A DNA stretch of 5,137 nucleotides, taken from assembly GCA_009700405.1 (NCBI GenBank), contig WLMD01000116.1, positions 1-5,137 on the forward strand, given 5' to 3'. The notes under the pieces are model-generated. The model was not told the DNA's origin and ran no database searches. It saw nothing but the letters and a program-made list of their open reading frames with translations. Positions within the stretch are counted from its first letter, which is position 1. The number at the start of each line of letters is the position of its first letter. The position numbers and the translations under genes are program-made. This document shows, one piece after another, positions 1-5,137 of this stretch. The DNA comes from Actinomycetota bacterium. Its GTDB lineage: Bacteria > Actinomycetota > Actinomycetes > Nanopelagicales > Nanopelagicaceae.

Positions 1-1
1 C

Positions 2-148
2 GCTGCTAAGAAAGCACCTGCTAAGAAAGCACCTGCTAAGAAAGCACCTGCTAAGAAAGCACCTGCTAAGAAAGCACCTGCTAAGAAAGCACCTGCTAAG
101 AAAGCACCTGCTAAGAAAGCACCTGCTAAGAAAGCACCCAAAAAATGA
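2..148 (+). CDS. C-terminal end of an unidentified protein with a Lys/Ala/Pro-rich repeat tail (5' partial)
   Basis: Only the last 48 codons are in the window; the frame is open from base 2 to the TGA at 146-148. The visible part is one Ala, nine pentapeptides of sequence AKKAP, then Lys-Lys and stop. It contains 20 Lys, 19 Ala and 9 Pro, with no acidic, aromatic or large hydrophobic residue, so it should be disordered and strongly basic. Tails of this kind are known in actinobacteria on nucleic-acid-associated proteins (HU/HupB, histone H1-like proteins, some topoisomerases and ribosome-associated proteins), where they bind DNA or RNA. That supports a nucleic-acid-binding tail as an inference, but the folded part lies outside the window and the protein cannot be named. 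The stop overlaps the ATG of the next gene in an ATGA, which suggests translational coupling. The frame is chosen because it is the one that ends cleanly at that junction. It also gives the low-complexity basic composition typical of real tails. Confidence 0.8.
   Translation, partial: AAKKAPAKKAPAKKAPAKKAPAKKAPAKKAPAKKAPAKKAPAKKAPKK
5..139 (+). repeat. 15-bp in-frame tandem repeat, nine copies
   Basis: The unit GCTAAGAAAGCACCT is repeated nine times head to tail with no spacer. The first eight copies are identical and the ninth differs only in its last base (CCC instead of CCT, still Pro). The unit length is a multiple of three, so copy-number change lengthens or shortens the AKKAP tail without a frameshift. 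Using the same codon for every repeated residue points to recent expansion or homogenisation by slippage or unequal recombination, not to selection on the peptide alone. The bases before the first copy (CGCT) look like the end of a diverged further copy. The true copy number may differ between cells or be miscounted in a short-read assembly. Confidence 0.97.
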
Positions 149-303
149 CGATTGAACATTCTGTAGAGGGAGAAAGTTTTGTAGAGCAAGTCAAAGACGA
201 GTTGGCACGCATTGATCACTTACCCGTGAATGAGCATGCCGAAGCCTTTGAGGGCGTACACCAGAATTTGGAAAAAGCTCTCTCAACAATTGATGGTCTA
301 TAA
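145..303 (+). CDS. Small acidic conserved protein upstream of tlyA (52 aa), function unknown
   Basis: This ORF runs from ATG 145 to TAA 301-303. The start is fixed because an in-frame TAA lies at 127-129 and no other start codon falls between. The product has 12 acidic and only 3 basic residues. It has no signal peptide or membrane segment and looks largely helical. The middle and C-terminal part, roughly residues 18-50, carries the pattern D-E-L-x-x-I-x-x-L-P-V-x-E-H, then F-E-x-V-H-x-x-L-x-x-x-L. From memory this resembles the short hypothetical protein found just before tlyA in many actinobacteria (Rv1693 in M. tuberculosis). That similarity and the conserved position are the main reasons to treat it as a real gene. 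Its start overlaps the previous stop (ATGA) and tlyA begins 9 bases after its stop. The upstream sequence is only a weak A-rich match to a ribosome binding site, consistent with coupling. No function can be assigned. Confidence 0.8.
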   Translation: MTIEHSVEGESFVEQVKDELARIDHLPVNEHAEAFEGVHQNLEKALSTIDGL

Positions 304-312
304 GAATCTGCC

Positions 313-1101
313 ATGAAAACTCGTCTAGATGCTGAACTTGTACGTCGTGGTTTAGCTAGGTCTCGAGATCACGCGGCAGACCTCATCGAGTCTCGGTCGG
401 TATTAGTGACTGGCATACCCGCCTCCAAACCTGCCACGCAAGTTGATGCAGAAACTTCAATTGTGTTGCAAGGAGATCGAGATGATTTCGTATCTCGAGG
501 CGGACATAAATTGGCAGGAGCGTTAGATGTTTTCACAGAAATCGTAGTTGCAGGCAAGAGATGTCTCGATGCTGGCGCGTCCACTGGTGGTTTTACAGAT
601 GTATTGCTGCGCCGAGATGCCGCAGTCGTGGTGGCAGTTGATGTGGGTTACGGTCAATTGGCATGGGGTTTGCGACAAGACCCACGGGTGACAATTTTGG
701 ATCGCACGAATATTCGACATTTAACTGGAGAGATGATTGGCGAACCTATTGATTTAGTGGTTGCCGACTTAAGTTTTATTTCACTCACGCTCGTTTTGCC
801 AGCTTTGGCGGCAGTGTCAAAACCCAATGCGGATTTTGTTTTGATGGTTAAACCGCAGTTTGAAGTAGGTCGAGAAAAACTTGGTGCCGGCGGGGTTGTA
901 CGCGATCCTGCGTTGCGAAAAGCAGCAGTTATTGAAGTCGCTGAGTCTGCCTACGATGTTGGACTAGGAACTTTGGGAATAGCTGCTAGCCCGCTACCAG
1001 GCCCGGCGGGAAATGTTGAATATTTCCTATGGCTACGACGCGGTGCAGGAGAAATAGATGAAGCCGCATTGGATCGCGCTATTGCGTTAGGCCCTCAATG
1101 A
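313..1101 (+). CDS. tlyA: TlyA, 16S/23S rRNA (cytidine-2'-O)-methyltransferase
   Basis: This 262-residue protein is close to the roughly 268 residues of M. tuberculosis TlyA. The family transfers a methyl group from S-adenosylmethionine to the ribose 2'-OH of C1920 in 23S rRNA and, in the longer type, C1409 in 16S rRNA; its loss gives capreomycin and viomycin resistance. An S4 RNA-binding domain occupies about residues 1-55 (RLDAELVRRGLARSR). An FtsJ-like Rossmann methyltransferase domain follows from about 60, with SAM-binding motif DAGASTGGF at 86-94. The expected catalytic tetrad is visible as K66 (GGHK), D152 (ADLSFIS), K180 (VKPQFE) and E236 (GNVEYF). The C-terminal helix (about 248-260) is present, which favours the type II, dual-site enzyme by inference. 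The N-terminus is about two residues shorter than the mycobacterial protein. The interdomain linker that reads RAWV in M. tuberculosis reads DDFV here (57-60). ATG 313 fits the family, although no good Shine-Dalgarno precedes it. The stop overlaps the nadK start. Confidence 0.96.
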   Translation: MKTRLDAELVRRGLARSRDHAADLIESRSVLVTGIPASKPATQVDAETSIVLQGDRDDFVSRGGHKLAGALDVFTEIVVAGKRCLDAGASTGGFTDVLLRRDAAVVVAVDVGYGQLAWGLRQDPRVTILDRTNIRHLTGEMIGEPIDLVVADLSFISLTLVLPALAAVSKPNADFVLMVKPQFEVGREKLGAGGVVRDPALRKAAVIEVAESAYDVGLGTLGIAASPLPGPAGNVEYFLWLRRGAGEIDEAALDRAIALGPQ

Positions 1102-1958
1102 CTCTCCAGCGATCGGTACTGCTCGTAGTCAATTCCTCACGGGAGAATGCGCAAATAGCGGCACAAGAATTAGCGAAGATATTTTCTGATTCAAATTTTG
1201 TTGTATTGACTAATACAGAATCAGAACTTTCGCACACGGCCATAGCAGATTCCGCTTCACTGCGAGATTGTGAAATCGCCATTGTTTTAGGCGGAGATGG
1301 GACGATGTTGCGGGGCGCTGAGGCGGTTCGAGGCATGAAGATTGCATTACTCGGAGTCAATCTAGGCCATGTCGGGTTTTTAGCTGAAGTTGAAAAGCCT
1401 TCAATGCGTGAGATTGCTGATGCGGTTATCAATAAAACCTATCTCTTTGATGAACGTATGGTTCTCGCGTACTCGGTAGAGCGCGGTGGTAAAGAAGTGG
1501 CCCAAGGATGGGCCCTCAATGAAGTGACTATTGAACGTGAGAGCACCACTATGGTTCAGCTCTTTGTTCAGATAGATCGTCGTCCATTATCTCGTTGGGG
1601 ATGTGACGGTTTAATCTGCTCCACTCCAACCGGATCTACTGCATATGCATTCTCTGCGGGAGGACCTGTTGTCTGGCCTGAAGTTGAAGCACTCGTCCTT
1701 TTACCGATTTCAGCTCACGCGCTCTTTTCCAGACCGATGGTTGTCTCACCTCAATCTGAAATCGTTGTCGACGTTGAATCAGCCGATGCCTCGTTACTCG
1801 GTGATTCCTTACGTAAATTTGCTTTGCAGCAGGGCGACAGGGTAACTATTAAGAAAGATTTGCATACAGTTCTTCTTGCTCATCTCAATGAGTCCCTATT
1901 TAGCGATCGGTTAGTCGCTAAATTTAAGTTACCCGTAGAAGGATGGCGCGGTGAGTGA
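1098..1958 (+). CDS. nadK: NAD kinase (ATP/polyphosphate-NAD kinase)
   Basis: This is a 286-residue cytoplasmic NAD kinase, which phosphorylates the 2'-OH of the adenosine ribose of NAD+ to make NADP+, the only de novo route to NADP. The phosphofructokinase-like N-terminal domain carries the diagnostic GGDGT at 65-69, with D67 the expected catalytic Asp, followed by NLGHVGFLAE at 88-97. The NE pair of the NAD site is at 141-142. The C-terminal beta domain has the family signature from D170 to P190, including STPTGSTAY at 175-183, and ends with RLVAKFKLPVEGWRG as in mycobacteria. Length is normal. The conserved D-G near the C-terminus (DGRR in M. tuberculosis) reads D236-S237-L238-R239 here. 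The start is ATG 1098, sharing ATGA with the tlyA stop; a weak AGG lies 6 bases upstream. The reading frame ends 8 bases inside recN, so expression is probably coupled on both sides. Confidence 0.97.
   Translation: MTLQRSVLLVVNSSRENAQIAAQELAKIFSDSNFVVLTNTESELSHTAIADSASLRDCEIAIVLGGDGTMLRGAEAVRGMKIALLGVNLGHVGFLAEVEKPSMREIADAVINKTYLFDERMVLAYSVERGGKEVAQGWALNEVTIERESTTMVQLFVQIDRRPLSRWGCDGLICSTPTGSTAYAFSAGGPVVWPEVEALVLLPISAHALFSRPMVVSPQSEIVVDVESADASLLGDSLRKFALQQGDRVTIKKDLHTVLLAHLNESLFSDRLVAKFKLPVEGWRGE
1937..1943 (+). promoter_or_regulatory. Ribosome binding site of recN
   Basis: AGAAGGA lies 7 bases before the GTG at 1951. It is one of the two good Shine-Dalgarno matches in the window and supports the GTG start, which lies inside the end of nadK. 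The site itself is within nadK coding sequence. Confidence 0.7.
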
Positions 1959-3672
1959 ACGTACCCAACTAGAAGAGATATCTATTAAGGGTATTGGTGT
2001 TATCGAAGAAGCAACGATTAATTTCTCTCCTGGATTTACTGTTCTTACAGGTGAAACAGGTGCAGGTAAAACAATGATCCTCACAGCGCTAGCTTTGGTT
2101 TTGGGCGGCAAGAGCGATGCATCTTTAGTTCGCCAAGGTAAGGAACGACTAATAGCCACCGCGAGTTTTTCAATTACAACAGAGCTAACAAGTGAGTTAA
2201 ATGACCTAGGGGCGGATGTTGAAGAAGGTTCTTTAATTCTTACTCGAACTGTTACTAATGTGGGGAAAAGTAAGTCTTCAGCAGGTGGCGTGAGCGTTCC
2301 TGTCGGAACACTCAGTGAAATTGGCGAGAGACTTATCGAAGTTCACGCCCAAGCAGCAAGTATGTCAATCACAAAATCCATTAAACAGAGAGAAATTCTA
2401 GATCGCTTTGCAGGGGCGCCCATCTCTAGTTGCTTAAGCTCCTATAAAGAGAGCTTTGAAACTGTTCACGATTTGAGAAACCGTATCGCGGCCCTTGCTG
2501 CAAGCGTTGCGGATCGAGATGCTGAAGTATCCAGACTCAAAGAATTCGCAGACGCATTCGCCAAGCTCAAGATTGTTCTAGGTGAACATTCAGCCCTCGT
2601 CAATGACATAGAACGTTTGGGCTCAGTTGAAGACCTTCGTGAAGGCGCCTCTGTCGCCCAGGTGTTGTTTACTGATGAAGAGAAGGGAATTGTGACCGCT
2701 CTCGGACAAGTCCGTCGAGCCCTTGAAGCAATCGCTTCAAAAGACTTAGCCATTGCACAGATTGCCGAAAGTGTCGCAGAGGCCTTCTACCTCATTGAGG
2801 AGGCATCGATTTCAGTCAGTACCTATTTAGAGGATCTAGAAGCTGATCCCGTTCGATTGGATTCTGCACAAAATCGCCGATCAGAGATTGTGAGCTTTAT
2901 TAAACGTTTTGGGAAAGCCGGAGATCCCGACGAACAGATTGCGGAATTGATAGCTCAAAATAGCATTGTACGAGACTCAATCAGTGATTTAGTTGGGGGA
3001 GATGATCGACTTTCAGCAATGAAAGTAGAACTCGAGATTGCCATGAAAGAGTTACATAAGAGAGCTAAGTTATTATCGCAAACGCGAGTTACCTCTGCAT
3101 CAACCTTGTCATCGTTAGTTAGCGAAGAGATACATAGTTTGTCTATGCCACATACACAGTTTTCTTGCGTGGTGGAAAGCCCTGATTATTCAAGTGCGTT
3201 GCCCATATCTGCTTTCACCTCCACAGGGTGCGATGAAATCTCAATGGTTCTACAAGGTCACAAGGATGGGCCATTCGTGCCTGTGGCTAAGGGCGCAAGT
3301 GGAGGTGAATTATCGCGAGTGATGCTTGCTCTCGAGGTGGTGTTAGCTAAATCCGAACCGGTAGGAACGTATGTTTTTGATGAGGTTGATGCAGGCGTTG
3401 GAGGTAAAGCTGCAGTTGAAGTGGGGCGTCGATTGCATGAACTTTCAACTCATGCGCAAGTAATCGTTGTTACCCATTTACCTCAAGTGGCAGCATGGGC
3501 TGATTCGCACTTCGTTGTGAATAAAAGTGTCGATGGGACAGTGGTACAAAGCGGCGTGAGCGAAGTACAAGGAGATGCGCGAGTGGCCGAAATTGCGCGA
3601 ATGTTGGCCGGACATGAAGAGTCCAAGAGCGCGCAAGAACACGCCACGGAACTCCTAGAAATGCGTCGTTAA
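1951..3672 (+). CDS. recN: DNA repair protein RecN (SMC-like ATPase)
   Basis: This 573-residue protein has the normal RecN length. RecN is an SMC-family ATPase that acts early in double-strand break repair, bridging or holding DNA and assisting RecA-dependent recombination. The N-terminal half of the ATPase head has Walker A GETGAGKT at 34-41. The middle, about residues 160-395, is charged and helical and should form the short coiled-coil arms, with the RFGKAGDPDEQI segment at 319-330 matching the family's conserved KYG-like element. The C-terminal head half has the ABC signature ASGGELSR at 449-456, Walker B ending in FDEVDAG (476-482, with D477 and E478) and the switch His in VTHLPQVAAW (H509). 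The usual HGQ motif reads V131-H132-A133-Q134 here, and the nearby GRSRAxxNG-like segment is altered (GKSKSSAGG, 105-113). All ATPase residues are intact, so it is presumably functional. Start GTG 1951 has a good Shine-Dalgarno and overlaps nadK by 8 bases. pyrG begins 18 bases after its stop. I see no SOS (LexA) box directly upstream. Confidence 0.96.
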   Translation: MSERTQLEEISIKGIGVIEEATINFSPGFTVLTGETGAGKTMILTALALVLGGKSDASLVRQGKERLIATASFSITTELTSELNDLGADVEEGSLILTRTVTNVGKSKSSAGGVSVPVGTLSEIGERLIEVHAQAASMSITKSIKQREILDRFAGAPISSCLSSYKESFETVHDLRNRIAALAASVADRDAEVSRLKEFADAFAKLKIVLGEHSALVNDIERLGSVEDLREGASVAQVLFTDEEKGIVTALGQVRRALEAIASKDLAIAQIAESVAEAFYLIEEASISVSTYLEDLEADPVRLDSAQNRRSEIVSFIKRFGKAGDPDEQIAELIAQNSIVRDSISDLVGGDDRLSAMKVELEIAMKELHKRAKLLSQTRVTSASTLSSLVSEEIHSLSMPHTQFSCVVESPDYSSALPISAFTSTGCDEISMVLQGHKDGPFVPVAKGASGGELSRVMLALEVVLAKSEPVGTYVFDEVDAGVGGKAAVEVGRRLHELSTHAQVIVVTHLPQVAAWADSHFVVNKSVDGTVVQSGVSEVQGDARVAEIARMLAGHEESKSAQEHATELLEMRR

Positions 3673-3675
3673 AGT

Positions 3676-3681
3676 AGAAGG
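3676..3681 (+). promoter_or_regulatory. Probable ribosome binding site of pyrG
   Basis: AGAAGG lies in the 18-base recN-pyrG gap, 9 bases before ATG 3691 and 27 bases before the alternative ATG 3709. It is the main reason to prefer the upstream start, since only a weak AGG (3696-3698) precedes ATG 3709. Confidence 0.55.
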
Positions 3682-3690
3682 CTAGTTTTG

Positions 3691-5137
3691 ATGATAGGTT
3701 GGTCTCCCATGGGCCAGGCACATGTGACTAAGCATATTTTTGTAACCGGAGGCGTGGCTTCAAGCCTCGGAAAAGGCCTCACCGCATCGAGTTTAGGTCG
3801 TCTTTTGCGATCTCGTGGACTTCGAGTGACTATGCAAAAACTTGATCCATACCTAAATGTAGATCCGGGGACCATGAACCCGTTTCAACATGGAGAGGTA
3901 TTTGTTACAGATGATGGAGCAGAGACAGATTTAGATATCGGCCATTACGAACGTTTCCTTGACACAAATTTACATGGCTCGGCCAACGTTACAACGGGTC
4001 AGGTGTATTCGCGTGTGATTGCTAGAGAGCGACGTGGTGAGTATCTCGGTGAAACTGTTCAGGTTATTCCTCATATCACCAATGAAATCAAAGAACGCAT
4101 TAGAGCCATGGCAGCTCCTGATATCGACATTGTTATTACTGAAGTTGGCGGAACTGTTGGAGATATTGAGTCGCAACCATTCTTGGAAGCCGCACGACAA
4201 ATTCGCCAAGAAGTTGGACGAGAGAATGTCTTCTATGTGCATGTGTCATTAGTTCCATACATTGGCCCTTCTGGAGAACTTAAAACAAAACCAACGCAAC
4301 ATAGCGTGCAAGCGTTACGGGGAATCGGTATAGCACCAGATGCCATTGTTATTCGCTCTGATCGTGAGATTCCTGCTTCAGTGAAAAAGAAGATTTCGTT
4401 AATGTGCGACGTAGACCTAGAAGCGGTTGTTGCAGCAGTTGATGCGCCCTCTATCTACGATATTCCTAAGGTTTTGCACTCAGAAGGCTTGGATGCTTAT
4501 GTGATTCGTCGTCTTGGCTTGCCATTTAAAGATGTGGATTGGACCGAATGGGAAGCGTTGCTGAAGAAGGTGCATCATCCCGCCCACCATGTAAAAGTAG
4601 CGCTAGTAGGAAAATACATCGATTTGCCCGATGCTTATCTTTCGGTGACCGAGGCCTTGCGAGCCGGCGGTTTTGGTAATGATGCAAAAGTAGAAATCAA
4701 ATGGGTCCCAAGTGATGAGTGTGAATCCATGGAAGGGGCTAAGGCTCACCTTCACGATGTCGATGCAATCTGTGTTCCTGGTGGATTCGGTGTTCGCGGA
4801 ATCGAAGGCAAGGTTGGTGCTCTCACCTACGCTCGCCTCAATAAGATTCCGACATTGGGATTATGTCTTGGTTTGCAGTGCATGGTTATTGAAGCTGCGA
4901 GAAACTTAGCGGGAATTGCAGATGCAAATTCCGCAGAATTTGCACCAGAAACTAAGTCGCCAGTTATTTCAACAATGAGCGATCAATATGCCGTGGTATC
5001 AGGGGAAGCGGATATGGGCGCGACAATGCGTTTGGGCTTGTATAAAGCGAAACTTGAACCTGGATCGATAGTGGCTCGTACGTATGATGCACTCGAAGTT
5101 TCAGAACGTCATAGGCATCGTTACGAAGTGAATAACG
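3691..5137 (+). CDS. pyrG: CTP synthase (glutamine-hydrolysing), 3' partial
   Basis: CTP synthase converts UTP to CTP using ATP and ammonia released from glutamine, the last step of pyrimidine nucleotide synthesis. The frame stays open from 3691 to the window end, giving 482 codons. The N-terminal synthetase domain shows GGVASSLGKG (20-29, P-loop), DDGAETDLD (74-82, Mg/UTP region), EVGGTVGDIES (151-161) and LKTKPTQHS (UTP/CTP-site Lys region, about 197-205). The class I glutamine amidotransferase domain starts near 303 and has the oxyanion-loop PGGFGVRG (363-370) and the nucleophile C392 in GLCLGLQC. The last visible residues are SERHRHRYEVNN. About 100 residues are missing compared with the 586 of M. 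tuberculosis PyrG, including the His and Glu of the amidotransferase triad, only because the window ends. Start choice is uncertain: ATG 3691 has a Shine-Dalgarno, while ATG 3709 gives an N-terminus (7 residues before KHIFVTGG) closer to the mycobacterial one. The 18-base gap from recN suggests co-transcription. Confidence 0.96.
   Translation, partial: MIGWSPMGQAHVTKHIFVTGGVASSLGKGLTASSLGRLLRSRGLRVTMQKLDPYLNVDPGTMNPFQHGEVFVTDDGAETDLDIGHYERFLDTNLHGSANVTTGQVYSRVIARERRGEYLGETVQVIPHITNEIKERIRAMAAPDIDIVITEVGGTVGDIESQPFLEAARQIRQEVGRENVFYVHVSLVPYIGPSGELKTKPTQHSVQALRGIGIAPDAIVIRSDREIPASVKKKISLMCDVDLEAVVAAVDAPSIYDIPKVLHSEGLDAYVIRRLGLPFKDVDWTEWEALLKKVHHPAHHVKVALVGKYIDLPDAYLSVTEALRAGGFGNDAKVEIKWVPSDECESMEGAKAHLHDVDAICVPGGFGVRGIEGKVGALTYARLNKIPTLGLCLGLQCMVIEAARNLAGIADANSAEFAPETKSPVISTMSDQYAVVSGEADMGATMRLGLYKAKLEPGSIVARTYDALEVSERHRHRYEVNN

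Noticed and set aside
5..139. Tandem repeats considered as a CRISPR array or an iteron-type origin
   Set aside because: The units are 15 bp with no spacers, are multiples of three and read as an in-frame low-complexity peptide ending at a stop codon coupled to the next gene.
369..720. Two overlapping open frames on the minus strand inside tlyA
   Set aside because: They lie entirely antisense to a well-supported TlyA, match no family I recognise and have no good start signals.
1009..1027. Inverted repeat GGAAAT / ATTTCC with a 7-base loop
   Set aside because: It is a short stem in the TlyA catalytic GNVEYF region, where coding constraint explains the bases. No other regulatory sign is present.
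1079..1432. Minus-strand open frame of 117 codons across the tlyA-nadK junction
   Set aside because: It is antisense to the GGDGT region of nadK, and its Ser/Thr-rich composition is typical of a shadow frame.
1499..1514. Inverted repeat GGCCC-AAGGAT-GGGCC as a possible terminator or operator
   Set aside because: It is a 5-base stem inside nadK coding sequence with no T-run after it. The codons encode a normal NadK segment leading to the conserved NE.
1645..1845. Second plus-strand frame inside nadK
   Set aside because: It lies fully within the conserved C-terminal domain of NadK in another frame, and has no recognisable motif.
2466..2753. Minus-strand open frame within the recN coiled-coil region
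   Set aside because: Long antisense frames are common opposite Glu/Ala/Arg-rich coiled coils. The composition is Ser/Arg/Ala-rich, without family features.
3470..3875. Minus-strand frames covering the recN end and pyrG start
   Set aside because: They are opposite the RecN His-switch region and the PyrG P-loop, both clearly coding on the plus strand.
3970..4252. Open frames on both strands in the middle of pyrG
   Set aside because: Both are out of frame with a continuous, motif-rich CTP synthase reading frame.

Overview
This window most likely comes from an actinobacterium with moderate GC content. A freshwater or marine streamlined lineage of the Nanopelagicales (acI) type would fit, but that placement is an inference. 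The grounds are the gene order tlyA-nadK-recN-pyrG with a short acidic ORF just before tlyA, which resembles the Mycobacterium tuberculosis Rv1693-Rv1699 region as I remember it. The proteins also carry actinobacterial-style motifs, base composition looks near or slightly below 50% GC by eye, and packing is very tight. All genes lie on the + strand, and no non-coding stretch is longer than about 20 bases.

Layout. Bases 2-148 hold the last 48 codons of an unidentified protein whose C-terminus is a lysine/alanine/proline tail built from nine copies of a 15-bp repeat. Its stop overlaps the start of a 52-codon acidic small protein (145-303). Next come tlyA (313-1101, rRNA 2'-O-methyltransferase), nadK (1098-1958, NAD kinase), recN (1951-3672, SMC-like DNA repair ATPase) and pyrG (from about 3691 past the right edge, CTP synthase, missing its C-terminus). 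Three of the five junctions overlap (ATGA at 145-148 and 1098-1101, and an 8-base overlap at 1951-1958). The other two gaps are 9 and 18 bases. The six reading frames are therefore probably one transcript with translational coupling. I see no internal promoter or terminator.

Functionally the cluster is housekeeping: ribosome modification, NADP supply, recombinational repair and pyrimidine nucleotide synthesis. The joint arrangement is a conserved neighbourhood rather than a single pathway. Compared with the mycobacterial order, recN and pyrG are directly adjacent here, without the two genes that separate them in M. tuberculosis.

I found no convincing new biological system. The items most worth a second look are the nearly perfect 15-bp repeat coding for the basic tail, the acidic microprotein coupled to it, and a few substitutions in normally conserved motifs of TlyA, NadK and RecN.
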